Assembly (NCBI RefSeq): GCF_003573695.1
Contig: NC_039365.1
Coordinates: 129,605,466-129,669,465 of the forward strand
Direction of reading: 5' to 3'
DNA length: 64,000 nt
From: Papaver somniferum
Taxonomy: Eukaryota > Streptophyta > Magnoliopsida > Ranunculales > Papaveraceae
In this document: in pieces, positions 22,407 through 35,591 of the stretch
Layout: each line of letters opens with the position of its first letter
How positions within the stretch are numbered: the first letter of the stretch is position 1
Notes under the pieces: model-generated
Databases searched by the model: none
What the model saw: only the letters and a program-made list of their open reading frames with translations
What the model was told of the DNA's origin: nothing
Translations under genes and position numbers: made by a program

Positions 22407-25400
22407 TGATTGCTGTCGTATGCGTCAAAAATAAATAACTTTCTCACTTCAACTAGATATAATAAAAGCAAGGGAAAGAAAGGATCATCTCCAAAGAGAG
22501 GTCTAGGTTGTCAGTATGTTTCGGTTCCTTAAGTAAAGCACGGGGGGATTTTTCTGATTTTTAATAAACTAAACTATACTAAAAGCAAAACAAGAAATAA
22601 AGCAAGCAATTCAAATTTGTGAAAGTATTGGTCAAGGATATCGTTTTCATTCACTAACATGCTTTTCAACAATAACTAGAATTGATATTTAATCTCAACT
22701 TAATCAAAAGCCCTAGGATACCTTGATCGCAAGAATATCCCGCTAATTTCCTCTTGTCATCAACAAACACATTAAAAGATGCGAATATGAATTCTACCTA
22801 AGGGAACAACCTAACGTGTAAAAGCACTAATCAAGTTTAATTCCCTAGATGCAATAAGTTTTATGAAATCAGGCCAATCAAAGCAATGGAACGTGTAAAA
22901 GCACTAATCCGATTTAACAAAGGTTATGATTCACTTGTGACTATTAGGATGTATCACTACAAGCAATATTCACAATTATGCTACTTGCAATAAAAAATGT
23001 ATCACATTTGCGTATAATAAACTTTAATCTAGCAATAGATATGCATGTGAGTTCTACCAATTTGCAACTTCACAAAACAAACATTCAACCATACATGGCG
23101 ATATTTCTAGTGAATCATAATCGATAATATTGAGACAAAACTAATTTATTGAACAAGAAACATGCTTTGTAAAATCCAACTAATCCATAACCAATAATAA
23201 GATTAACTACTCATGTTAATGGAGTTCATAACAAGGAGAAAAAGAAGAGTTTCCATGTTTCTAAACCCTAGGCAGAAGTAGTAACCAAAAGATAAAATTA
23301 ATTTGCTGTGAATGTTTTCTTTTATACCACCAAACCAAATCTCGGTTGTCTCATATCCAAATTTTCCCAGCCCATGCTCACGCCATGCCTCAAACAAAGC
23401 CCAATAACTTGTTAATCTTGTCAGTTATGTGGAACTGACAGTGCAAATTCCAGCTGCAACTCTTTCCTCAAACTCGGGCATCACACAACTCCTTCTCTGC
23501 GTTATTACTCATGCCACAACTTGCAAGCAAACCTCAATTCTGCATCTTCACATACACAACATGCATTTTTGTTCTTCCCTGTAGTTTCCTAACATGCATC
23601 CAAAACCCTTCGAACTCATTAATATCATCACCACAACAACATATTCATCTTCTTCATTTCCTTGTCGTGGCAGTGACCACCAGAACTCAAGTACTGCCTC
23701 AATTTCCTCTATCATTCTTCAATCCCAATTCCATGATCCCTATTGCACCAACATGTCCGTGCCTGCTATTTCAGCTTCAACAATTGACAATAACATCTCA
23801 GCTTCAGCCATTCTAATCTTCCTGATTTCTTCTCAGCTACAACACCATCTGCTTGTCTTTCTCCTAAATACCAAAATTATCCACCAACTACACACCACTG
23901 CCTATACCAAATCTCCACCAGAAACTGCTTGATATCAATATCATCTCAACTTCTCAATCTTCCCTGTATTGCACATGGCAGCGACTCCCAATTCCATTTG
24001 AGTTTAAACTGAACCCATGCATCTTTGTATTCTCAGCTGAACATCATAAGTTCCAACTTTACCTCTAGCCATCACCCTGTAATCTCTGGCAGAGCCCATG
24101 ACCTGCAATGCCTCAATTGGAGCAGCTCAACAGTCCACCAGCTAACTCTCTCCAATGCCATCAGCTGAAACCATCATCTACTAACATCACAACCTGCAAA
24201 TACAATAACTCAGCATCTCCTAACCCTGGGAATCAAACACCAACACCAATCATACAATGACATACAATCAACAACTTCAGTTCCATCGCCACCAACCACT
24301 ACAACTGCAATTGTACTCCTTCAGTTTCATGTATCTGGCAGCCATCCTGCAACCCAATATCATTTTACAGCAACAACAACTTCTTGCTTCCCTGTATCTC
24401 CAGTGTTGTAGCTTAAACCATTACCATTTCTTTCTCCTCTATGACTTTACAACAAACAAACACTTCCTCAATACCACAAGTTCTTCTTATCCCCATTTCA
24501 AACTGCAGCTTAGCCATTTGCACTTGCAACATGCATACAATATCTCAATCTTAGAAACAACCATTAGAACTGCAGTCTCCAATTCCTTGCTCAGCTTCCT
24601 TGCATATCTTCTCAGCTCAATGATCTTTTAAGCTTCCTTGTTCAGATAACAAACTCAAAATCCCCATATCACTGTCTTCTAGGCCAACTGAACTCAAGAA
24701 CTTCATCATTATCCCATTACATCATCAACACAAATCCATCTTCATATTCAACAAACCCATACTTTAATTTGCGAAAAATTCACCATTTGATTCAAGGAAC
24801 TTCAAATCTGAGTTAAACCCACTTCTCCTGATTCGTTCTAACTCATTAATTCCTTCTTCAACTGATTTCTCGATTGAGAATTCAAACTCAGCAGAACCCT
24901 AACTCCATTAACCAACATCCACAATAACAGTTGTAATTTTTCATCATCTCGTGTTCTTGACTGCAACAGATGTGAACCCCCATAGATCTCATCTCCAAAC
25001 TAATCTTCATCACCACCTTCTTCTTCATCGGTTACTTCCACCAGCAGCAGCCTCCATCATCACTTCTTCTCAATTTCAGGTATAACTAGAACACCGCTGC
25101 CACGGTGGGAGGGCCTAATTTTTTGTAAGTATATCAGGTTCATATTCTCATCAACCGTTTTTTAGATAGTCCTCGTCAATTTTCATTGTTGGCCAAAAAT
25201 GTGGGGATTTTTTTTGTAGGTACGTCCTTGTCATTTTCGTTGTTCTCTCTAAATACCAGAATATAGGATCAATGGCTAACAAAACATCTAAAGTTGGAGT
25301 ACGTTAGTTAGGTCACACCTTAGTATACAGGATCGCACCATGACCTCACATGCATGTGCAACAGGCGGAAAAATAATTGGGCATTTAGGTCAATTACTTG

Positions 25401-27066
25401 ACTTATGTGCATAACTAAACCCTATCTTCAATTTTCTACCTCCTACATCGGCGTTACTTGATTTTCTCCTCATCCCAAATTCTTCTTCTATTTTTTTTTT
25501 GTTAATTGGTAATGTTTGTTTAGTTTATAGATTTTGTTATCTCCTTGTTTGATGGTGACTGAAGAAATTAATAGAAGAATAGTCTATCCAATACTTAGTT
25601 TGCAGTGAAGATAGATTTCAATTCATTTCTTTGCTGATGGAATTTCCTAAAAGATGATAACTCTTATTTTTTCAATTTCACTGAGCATGTCATATTTTTT
25701 GGTTTTTTGAATATGGAGAACATGGTTATTTGTTAGGGTAATAAATTGTAAATTCTATTACAATCACAGTAGATCTAACAAACTTTAATAGGGGTAACAT
25801 GGCTGTTACAATCAATTTTGGGTTTGAATTTAATCTCACTGACATTGAAGAAGGTGGTGGTGCTTCAAGCGGAGGAAGTTGACGATGATTTATGTATAAT
25901 TTGTAAATTAATATAGATAATTTGATCTATTTGTTGTATGATTTGATTACTGTTTGTGTATGAATCAATTTGATTCTAATTTGTGTATGAAACTGAAAGA
26001 AGAACAGGGTGGTGGTGGAAGTTAAATTTTCACAACAACGATAGTAGTGGTGAAGAAATGAGGAGGTGGTTCTGCTGGTGATGGAGATGGATGTGGCATC
26101 TGGTGGTGGTGATTTGGTGTTGCTGGCGTTTTTTTGTGTGTGGGTAAAACAGAGTACTTTGATTTTTTGGCGGTATTGAAGTGGTGGCGGTGATGGTGGC
26201 TGAGTTAGAAGTGGCGGTATAGAAGGAAGTAGGTGGTGGTGAAGACATGAGGGAGAAGGTAGGTTTGAAGGGGATATGGACAGTCGTATCCACCACAGCA
26301 CCACTGCTAATGGTTGTGGAGGTGATGCTGAATTGCAGAGATTGTGGTTGTCGAAGATTCATGGGGTCGAGGAGAGTGGAGATGAAACTGAAGGTGTTAA
26401 ATTGTTAATCAATTAAACGGTTCCCATCAAATCCTTTAATCTTATCCAACGAAAGATATCGAATCTACACACAGAAATATGAACGGCTCAGATCAATCCC
26501 GTGTTATTAAGTTACTTATCCAACGAACCATATCAAAAATTGACACAGAAATTTTTTAAAATCTTTTTGCAATTTGCGTTAGGGTTCATTTGACAAAAAA
26601 GTGGTCATAGAAGAGACTCCCTCCCTAGGGGACCTTCGGGCCCTCCGGTCGGTCGACCCAATAATTGAGAGATGGACAAATCCTCTCAATTCCAGGTCTT
26701 GGTAGGAATGAGGATTTATATTGACACCCAACAGATTAATAGATAGAGGCACCCAGATTTCATTTGGGCTGTCAGTTTCACGGAACCGTCTGCCTATTCA
26801 CTTTCTTGATCAACTGCCAGTTGGTAGAGAACAGACAGTTCATTCTCCACCTTCTTCCTGTAGCATTTTAGCCGGATCCAAATATCACTCACCCATGAAA
26901 TGACCTTTTTTTTGCTCCAAATGGGTAATTTCTCCTTTTTTTGCTTCAAACGACTCCATTGCACCTAATAAAATCAAAAACAAACATAAGATACATAATT
27001 TACAAGAAAACTCGCAAAGAAAGCATAAATAATAGATAAATATCAAGGCGTTTTAGACACCTATCA
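22407..27066 (-). repeat. Element A 5' LTR (with unclassified insertion)
   Basis: Same ends as the other LTR. It is longer because of an insert at about 25086-26659. A short stretch near 24796 is also missing relative to the other copy. Confidence 0.92.
25086..26659. mobile_element. Unclassified ~1.57-kb insertion in the 5' LTR of A
   Basis: The other LTR reads straight through (TTTCAGGTA-CAATAATTGAG at about 18253-18270), so this block was inserted after the two LTRs formed. Near the left edge CTAG is followed by a CACCG-CTGCCA-CGGTG hairpin, which on the minus strand looks like a Helitron 3' end. The other edge (GGTCGGTCGACCC) does not give the Helitron TC start, and no clear terminal repeat or target duplication is seen. 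The interior has (GGT)n-rich DNA and low-complexity minus-strand frames (25927-26362) that I do not call genes. Confidence 0.6.
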
Positions 27067-27071
27067 TGAGG

Positions 27072-28591
27072 TTAATTTATCATGGTAAAAATGTATTCAC
27101 TTTTTTACCTATAGAAAACTAGTCGTCGACAACTTGGATTTGACTGCCATCGACTTAGGGTCAACCTCCAGCGTCCTTACTAACGCCGCGCGGTTCACTT
27201 TTACCGTGCATTTCTTTCTACGCCGCTTATCATATCTTAATATGACCAGTCCCAACAGTGAAGCGCAAAGATTGCGCAAGACTGAAGTTGTGGCCTGGCT
27301 GATGGAGCTACACAGCCCGATAATGTAGCGCCAACATGGCTGAGACAAGAAAGGCTACTTAGCACATGAAATACTATGCGATATTGTTGCATATCCTTAT
27401 TCAGAGTTAGCCTAACTCAATGAAGGAATAAAAGATGAAATGAAAGTCATGGAATGGCTTAGGCATTGTCCCAAGCATTAGCCAAGGCGTGGATAATGCA
27501 TATGGAACAGTGGCATTGACAAACGGACCATTGATGTCAATTGCTCAGGCAAAAAGAATGCAAGTGATGCACCTAAAGTATGAAGTTGTACTAAGCAGCA
27601 AGGCAGGACTCGATTGGCATGATTTATTTGGATGTTGGCATCCAAATAAGCTAAGTACATGGCCGGGATAAATATAGCAAACTGTTGCCGTACTTGACAG
27701 AGGCCAAGTTGAGTGAAGCACAATCATTGCCGAACATTGGCACATGCCAAGTTGAGCGCAGCGCAATGATTTACGGATCTGAGTTCAAGCTGTCAGTTAC
27801 GAGTGTGTGTGCATCACATGTATTCCAGAGTAAGAGAGTTAGTTAGAGACGCTTATAAAGTGGCTTTATAACCGAGTTTGGCATATCCTAATCGTTCAAG
27901 CAAAGTGTGGCGCCATTCTGCAAGCCAGCAAGAAAGGTAGCAGTTAGAATGGATCTGTGGCGGTTAGGGGAACTGCATATGGACTGATGGATGTCCATAG
28001 GCCATGCAACTGAATTGGATATGGATGGGCCTGGATCTTGGCATTATAAATAGGTTAGAGAACCTTTGCAAGTGCAAGTCTTCATGTGTAAAGGAAACAC
28101 ATTGCAGTAGAGAGTGTTTTTGTTGTAGGATTAGAGTGATAACCTTGTAAGTCCATTTGTTGGACATGATTTTGTAATCTTCCCTTTAAGCTAATGAAAG
28201 TGAGTTTGTTGGATTAGATGTTTTCCATAGTATTCTGTTGATTCGAAAATACTCCCCAAAATATGTGAAGCATAAGCATGACAGTAACCTCTCTTTATAG
28301 TATGGGTTGCAAGTGAAGGAAAAGAGAAAATCTAAGCAAGTCTTCTGTTGCATAACTCAGTGAAGTTGGCTGTTTGTATAGGTCAAACTTATGAGGCTGA
28401 AATACGAGTGGGTGATAAGAGATCACTGAACCACTGTATTTTCGGGACATAGTTACGCAAAAAATTGCTTGGAGCATTTGCAGGTGTGGAAATTCGGGTA
28501 TCAGAGCACAAATTGCTCTGTTTTGGCTTTTTTTGGAAGATTTTCTCTGTTTTGCTCGAGTTTTAGTTGTTGAAAATTGTTAGATCATAAT
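27072..28591 (+). mobile_element. Element G: Copia LTR / leader remnant
   Basis: Near the right end AATTCGGGTATCAGAGCAC resembles a Copia primer-binding site complementary to initiator tRNA-Met (TGGTATCAGAGC), with one change. Upstream, TATAAATAGG near 28045 and a T-rich stretch near 28170 look like LTR promoter and polyadenylation regions. The left boundary is not clear. The body was cut off by element E at 28592, so no gag or pol is seen. Confidence 0.5.
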
Positions 28592-29668
28592 TGAAAAAGT
28601 AGGGGTCTAACAACCTCATCCAATAATTCGCTTAGCAATCTGTATGGACTAACTACAATATACTATTAAGAGAATCAAATAGACAGTCAGACTCAATCGT
28701 AATAAAAAGTATATCAAGGAGTTATATCTCAATTTCTCGATTAATACTTACTCAAGCAAATAGAAATCTGCGAGTCTACAAGATAAATTAACCTGAATGG
28801 TACCAAAGACCAATGTTCAAGTATCAATCAATTTCAATCAACAACCAAAGGTTTAATTTACCAATTGATCGATTCAACGCACAACCTGTGATATTTCAAT
28901 TATATAACAAAATATAATGCGGAAAAGAAAAAACATTGACACCAGAAGTTTTGTTAACGAGGAAACCGCAAATGTAGAAAAACCCTGGGATCTAGTCCAA
29001 ATTGAACACACACTGTATTAAGCCGCTACAGACACTAGCCTACTACAAACTAACTTCGGTCTGGACTGTAGTTGAACCCCAATCAATCTCACACTGATCC
29101 AAGGTGCAGCTGCGCTCCTTACGTCTCTGATCCCAGTATGATACTACGCACTTGATTCCCTTAGCTAATCTCACCCACAACTAAGAGTTGCTACGACCCA
29201 AAGTCGAAGACTTTAATAAGCAAATCTGCATCACACAGAAAAGTCTACAGGAATAGATAAATTTGTCTCCCGCAGAAATACCTACGAGTTTTGTTCCGTC
29301 TTTTGATTAATCAAGGTGAACATGAACCAATTGATAACCCGGACTTACATACCTTAAGAACATCCTAGAATTATCAATCACCTCACAATAATCTTAATCG
29401 ACTAGAGAAACAAGATATTGCGTAATCACAAATGATGAGACTAATATGTTTGTGACTACTTTTCTATCTTTCCTATCGGAGAAATTAATCTCGAGCCAAT
29501 TTTGCAATTGAACTCAATACGATAGAAACAACAAGATCAGATCACGCGACTACAAATATAATAGTTGGGTCTGGCTTCACAATCAATGAAGTCTTCAAGT
29601 TGTTATCCTACAGGGTCTCGATAGAAACCTAAGGTTAAATGAGAATCGACTCTAGCTTATATAACTAG
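28592..29668 (-). repeat. Element E 3' LTR, distal part
   Basis: Minus-strand homologue of the second half of the D LTR (compare about 30960-32036): it ends GTTAGACCCCTACTTTTTCA on the sense strand. ATAAT at 28587-28591 may be the outer target duplication. The remainder of the same LTR lies at 51033-52435; D sits between. Confidence 0.85.
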
Positions 29669-32036
29669 TGTTAGAGCATTGCTCGGTCGAACTCGTATGC
29701 GTTGCTATCTCAAGCATGTTTGTCAATGTTTGTGATCAAAACTATAATTCTTGATTTCTGGTCTACTATAGATAAGTCTCGGACTAGGATAGAAAGTGTA
29801 GTTGAGCTCAAGAACTCCATGGCGATTCATCATACAAGACGAAGAACTACTCAAGGAACCGGTGGAACTTCATCAACTAAAAGGTATGTGGAGACTTGAA
29901 CTTATCTATCACTCAAAAGTCTATCTACTCTATCTCCTACTCTTTGAGACAAAAGTCATTTGCTATATATAGACTCTGATTATACACATTTGGTATTTCG
30001 AGCCGAGTATACCTCGCCCATCTATATCTCGAAATATGTGTTGGTAAGATTTTCGCTTCAACCAAGTTTATCTTTACCTAGTGATGAAACTTATGATATG
30101 TTTCAGTCACTTTGAAAATTTCTTTGACGAGAAATGGTGTAACAACTATATAACGTCCTCTAAGAATGTTTCAATGATTGGAATGAGAGTTTAGATTATA
30201 TAACCAATGGTGGACATATGCATTGTTGTGGAAACACATTTATGTACAAGTCCTATTCCTTGAACCAAAGTTTGCGAACTTTGTTGATCAAGAGGAACGA
30301 AATGTGGCGTGAGCCAATTCCGCGAACTCAATCCGCGAACCGGTGGAAGTTTTCGTCCGAGAAATTCTGCTGGAGTTTGTGAACTCCTTCCGTGAACTTA
30401 AGTCCGCGAACCCAGTCCGCGAACTTGAGTAGGTTATATCTAAAGATGTTGATCGTGAACTAATACTTATAAAGACTAAGGAATGCAGTGTGCAAACCGT
30501 GGCTATAAAGTTCATGAACCGATTCAAGTGAATCACATCATCTTTGCTTCAATTGTGTCTTGTGTAGTACATGAGATTTCCTTGCAATTGAAAAATCTCT
30601 AACTAGTTCATTTGAAGTCATTTGAACTAGTTATGGTGAAGAAGAACATGGTTGATATGAAATGCTCATATGGCTAACCATTTGGTTAACTATTGTTGAA
30701 CCAACAAGTGCATACGTTTGGGTACGGTTAATAAACCTAGAAACGTGCATTTCAATTGTGTGTAACAATCTAAGTTTTCGATCTAACGGTTGAAAGATAT
30801 TAGCCTGAATCGAAATCAAGTTTTCATCTAATGGTGAATATTGAATGCTTTGTTACTAAGCTAACATTGATTGCAAACCCTGATTTGAAAGACTATATGA
30901 GGGGAACTCTAGTATATGTGCAAAACTAATCCCCACACCTTAAATTTGATACTAGTTTGCGTGCTAGAGTCGATTCTCCTTGAACCTTTGGTTTTCTTCT
31001 TCTAAAACCAAGTTAACGACTTAAAGACTTCATTGGGATTGTGAAGCCAGACCGATACTACTTTTATCGTAGTTGTGTGATCTGATCTTGCATATTCTAT
31101 CATACGAGTACAATCATATTGATTAGCTTGAGATTGATATCTCCGATAGGCAAGATATAAAAAGTAATCACAAACATCTTCATCTCATTGTTTGTGATTC
31201 CACAACATCTTGTTTCGCTACCATACGATTAAGATTGTTTTGAGGTGATTGATAACTCTAGGATGTTCTTCGGGAATATAAGACCGGATTATCAATTCAC
31301 CTTGATTATTATCAAAATACGGAACAAAACCTTTAGGGTTTATCTGTGGGAGATAGATTGATCCTTTGATATACTTGTCCATGTGAGACAGATTTGTTTA
31401 TTATCAAATCTTCGATTTTGGGTCGTAGCATCTCTTATTTGTGGGTGAGATCATCTAAGGGAATCATGTGCGCAGTATCCTACTGGGATCAGCGGCGTAG
31501 GGAGTACAACTGTACCTTGGATCAGTGGGAGACTGATTGGGGTTCAACTACAGTCCAGTCCGAAGTTATCTTGGAGTAGGTTAGTTTCTGTAGCGGCTTA
31601 GTACAGTGTGTGTTCAATCTGTACTAGGTCCCGGGGTTTTTCTGCATTTGCGGTTTCCTCATTAACAAAATTCTGGTGTTTGTGTTATTTCTATTTCCGC
31701 ATTATATTGTTTTATCTTTATAGTTGAAATAATACAGGTTGTGCATTGTAGATCATCAATTAAAATATCCAACCTTTGGTTGTTGATTTTCATTGATTGA
31801 TCCTTGGATATTGGTCTTTGGTACCACCCAAGTTATTCCTTGTGTTTGATTAAAGACTCGTTGATTTCTATTAGCTCGAGTAAATCAAAACAAGAGAGAT
31901 ATATTAACTCCTTGAGATACTTTTACCTAGATTGAGTCTGACTGTCTAGTTGATTCTCTAGAAAGTATTTCGGCGTCAGTCCATACAGATTGCTAAGCGA
32001 AATATTGGGTGTTGTTGTTAGACCCCCGCTTTTTCA
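29669..32036 (+). repeat. Element D 5' LTR (2368 bp)
   Basis: Begins TGTTAGAGCATTGCTCGG and ends CCCCCGCTTTTTCA. TATATATA at 29964-29971 is a candidate promoter. Aligns with the split 3' LTR with a few substitutions per hundred bases. Confidence 0.93.
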
Positions 32037-32102
32037 ATTGGTATCAGATCAGGCAAACACGTTCAAGACCTTACAAGTCTGTGTTTGTAGCGATCTGACT
32101 CT

Positions 32103-33389
32103 ATGGACAGAGGTGCTATCTCTATTAACGTATCACCAGTCTTCGATGGTTCAAACTACCCATGGTGGTAAATTGCTATGTATGCTTTCCTTCAAGCTCG
32201 TGATTTTCGTACATGGGTACGTGTTTTTAAAGGCTATGATCCTCCGGTCAATACAGAAGGTGATGTATCTGTACCCAAGGATGTTGGTAGTTATAGTCCA
32301 GAAGAAACCCTTGCTGCAAAGCGAAATTCAGACGACTTAAATGCTATCAGACATGCCATTACCCCAGAACTTCAGCACTACGTGTATACTTGCACTAAGT
32401 CTAAATATGCTTGGGATATATTAGAAACTATATTTGATAATAGATACGTTTCTGAGAATCATACCATCGATGGAGGAAATAACCTCAACACTTTCTCCAA
32501 AAATACTTCTTTTGGAAAGGTAAAAATTCTTGATCAAAATTCTGTTCAAACCTTTGCATTCAGTGCTGAGTCCGACACAAGTAAAGCCTCTAACTTGTCA
32601 CAGGGTGACGATTGTTGTTCAAACAATGATTGGGTTGTCAAACCGGTGATAACAGAAAGGATCAAAGAATTTGAAGAAGGAAACATCAAAAGTGATAAAT
32701 GTTTTCTTTCAGCATTTGCTGCTGATGATTCTATTGAATAAAAATCTCTAAGTGTCAACAGGTTGAATACGTCTGGTAGATGTGATGAACTCTCAGCTCT
32801 TGCAGCAAAAACACCCACATACTCAAGTCCTGATTCAGATTTTGAGTCTGACACAGAGATTTTTGAATCCTTGAAAAGAGAGGTTCTTCAAGAAAATCTT
32901 CAATTAAAAACTTCATTGAAGAAATTAGAATCATCAATCCAAGTAAAAACTCTTGATATAGATTGTCTCAATGATGAACTCACTAGTACCATTGTTCTAA
33001 AGGAAAAAGAGATTAACACTCTTAAGGATGATCTACTAAGGTTATCTGGAAGCTCTGACAAAATTTCAGCAATGCTATTTGGTCAGAAGTCCTTTGGAAA
33101 CACAACTGGTTTAGGATTTAAAAGCAAAACTGCAGTCATGGTCAACCCTGTTATTTCTATTAATCAGAGAATAAAGGTTAACAGTTGTGATAAACAGAAG
33201 GCTCTTCAACAAGACAAAGAACCCTTGATTTGTTCGTGCTATGAAAATAAAAATCATGTTCAATATGGGTCTCATAAAACCAGTATTTCCAGAATCAGAA
33301 GAGATATGAAGTCTATTTATACAACAAACCTTGGTAAACCACTATGCGGGAAACAAGGGGAGCGGTTGGCTCACAACGTCTCTGTCTAA
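32103..33389 (+). pseudogene. Element D gag (capsid/nucleocapsid), two in-frame stops
   Basis: Copia gag starting shortly after the primer site. The first residues (SPVFDGSNYPWW) are the usual start of the capsid-like domain in this lineage. Codon 23 is TAA (32169-32171) and a second TAA lies at 32739-32741, both in frame with the rest. The middle (about 32830-33070) is a Glu/Lys/Leu-rich coiled coil, followed by a GLGF motif. The zinc knuckle is eroded (CSCYENKNHVQYG). No protease follows. Dead copy; in life it would have formed the particle shell around the element RNA. Confidence 0.85.
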
Positions 33390-33601
33390 TATCAGAGACG
33401 TTCGCACCCTCATCTTTAACTTGAGAAAGTGGGGTTTTGCATTTTTTGTGGCTCAACTATTGTATTTATTTTTGTTAAGAAAGTTCTCCTCTAACAATAT
33501 AAATAATGGATCATTAAACTACAGAAGACTTGTTCTTCTAGAGTTTTAGTCGTTCACGAGTTGTTTATTTGTTGTAGTCTTCCCTAAGAAGATACGGGTT
33601 C

Positions 33602-34029
33602 ATGGCGCCTGTGACTAGAGGCACAACAAGCAGGGATGCAGTTGAAGCAGCTAACGTATATCGGTGTAAAGGAATTTCTACCAAAAGGATGAAGAAAGTG
33701 AATACTTCAAATAATGGTAAAGGTTCTTCCTCAACCCGGTTCTTTTCTTTTTTTAAAGAGATGATAACTTCAGGAGCTTGGTAAAAGATTTTATCAGCAA
33801 AAGAAACGAGTTAAAATCTCGAATCACTTCATCCTTGGAAGAGTTAATTTACTATGAACGAATGTTGTCTCTTACAAAAAACTCCGTACGAGAACTACAA
33901 AGAGAACTTAGTGAATTGACAAGTATTTCTGGAGAGTTGAAGGAACTGAACGATCCTGTTATCAATGGGTTTTTCAAATATGAGAAGGAATTCTCTGAAG
34001 AGGCTTTGAGGAAATTCATTGATGCCTAG
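33602..34029 (+). pseudogene. Element D extra ORF with coiled coil, one frameshift
   Basis: An ATG at 33602 opens a basic N-terminus (MAPVTRGTTSRDAVEAANVY). The frame changes at about 33780 and the second frame continues to 34029 with heptad-like Leu/Glu/Lys spacing (ELIYYERMLSLTKNSVRELQ). It lies where pol would normally be. A short hydrophobic frame (34066-34284, MIFAVLIFMILY) follows after several stops. SIRE elements are known for an additional envelope-like ORF downstream of pol, but I cannot show homology. Either a lineage-specific ORF or captured sequence. Confidence 0.4.
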
Positions 34030-34484
34030 TACGTCTTCTTTTTGGTTTAGTTGGAAGAATAACTAGTGCTTGGAATAGCAATGATTGTGACTACACATAA
34101 CAATTATTTCCATCTTCATGTTTTTAGGTTTTTTGTTTGGAAGATGATTTTTGCAGTATTAATCTTTATGATTTTATATACTGCAATTTGTTACGGGATA
34201 TGTGTGTTTACGTCCGTGAATTTGATTGTCGCATACCTTGTCAAAAGTAAAGTCGTTTGTGATCGGTATTCGTGTATTGATTAAAGAATGAATGGACTTT
34301 TGACAAATACAAAAGTTAAGCCTATATTTTCAATCTTTGATGGAAGATAGGTTAAAATATTTTTTAAACAAGGATTATGTCTATTAGATTGTCGTTATGC
34401 AAATAGTGATGTAAGATAGAATGAATACTTGTATATTCCACAGTATTGATCTTCATTGATCCATGTTTTATGTATTACTGTGAG

Positions 34485-34830
34485 GATCCGTAATGTGTCT
34501 TATATTGAGCACTAAACAACTAAGTTGATTATTTTCATGATTAGCCTTGTTGTTGTTCCGTAAGGTACTTTATGTCGAGCATATTCAACTAAATTAATCA
34601 TCTTGTTTGGTTATTTAGTTGTTGCTCTGTAAGTTTTCTTATGTCGAGCATGACTAATTAAATTGATTACTCTTTTGTGATTAGTTTGGTTGTGTATTCC
34701 GATTAGATTAATTATGGGCTCTCTAGTGATTACTCTAATTGAGTATTTTTGAGTCTCCATAAGTTCACTTATGTTGAGCATTACCGGTTAAATTAATCAT
34801 GAATTCTCTTGTGGTTAATTTAATTGAGTT
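34485..34830. repeat. ~70-bp tandem array in the 3' UTR of element D
   Basis: About five diverged units around CCGTAAG-TACTTTATGTCGAGCAT-ACTAAATTAATCAT. The GAGC anchors fall at 34507, 34577, 34646 and 34776, giving periods near 70 with one degenerate unit between the last two. The corresponding region of E (52436-53278) lacks it. Confidence 0.7.
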
Positions 34831-35591
34831 TTTGGATTCAAATTCATACTTGTATGTGATTTGTTGTGTCCAATAAAATCCTTCTTTTCTTTTGAAATTA
34901 AGGTCGCTCTTGTTGTTCTTTCGGGAATGACATCTATTGGAGGAGAGTTCTTTTGAACTTGTGCTTAATGGTCATATCTTGAGGGGTGTGCGGCTGTGGA
35001 ATTTTAGAGGGATTATCTTGTATCTTTAAACTCCTTGATGAATCCATTTAGCTTCGGCTTTATGATTGCATCTAAATTAGTTGGTATGTATTTCTTGTTT
35101 TAGTCATGAAATGTGTCTTTCATAAATTTCATTATGATCCCGTTCTTGTACCTTTGCCAATTTTATTGACAAAAAAGGGGAGAATTAATATGTAGTTCAC
35201 ACTACAAATACATATGGTTTTCGGATCATTATGTAAGGAGGAGTGGTTTCCATGTGAGATGGAGTATTGACTAAGGGGGAGTGATACATATCACCATAGT
35301 ATTATTGTTGAAGTTGTGATACAATTGAACTTTGACACCGTGTAATAATACTATGACACTGTATAACAATGATCGAGAACTATGTTTTCTCATTGTTATA
35401 GCTACGGATCTTCAACAACGGTGATGCCGAACTTACAACCTTTGGGATCATTGGAGTACTTGGAAGTGACGAAGGTTTCGAGTAATGTTTAAGATTAGGC
35501 ATGTGAAACAGGAGCTACTAAAGTTTCATTATCTTTTTTGTATTCCATATGTATTGATAGTTTTGTCACTAAAATTGACAAAGGGGGAGAT

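Larger units (their letters stand above)
14370..27066 (-). mobile_element. Element A: minus-strand LARD-type Ty3/gypsy retrotransposon
   Basis: Bounded by a 5-bp target duplication TGAGG (14365-14369 and 27067-27071). Sense strand is minus. The 5' LTR is 22407-27066, the 3' LTR 14370-18664, the internal region 18665-22406. LTRs begin TGATAGGTGTC and end CA on the sense strand. A primer site like that for tRNA-Asp follows the 5' LTR and a polypurine tract precedes the 3' LTR. The internal 3.7 kb has no protease, reverse transcriptase or integrase, only a broken acidic ORF, so it is non-autonomous. The LTR start, the polypurine tract and the region at 18.7-20.8 kb match element B, which suggests that B-like elements supply its proteins. 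LTR copies differ by scattered substitutions plus one insertion each. Confidence 0.92.

Noticed and set aside
25927..26362. Minus-strand frames of 110-125 aa
   Set aside because: Low-complexity Ser/Thr/His/Pro translation of GGT-rich DNA; no domain.
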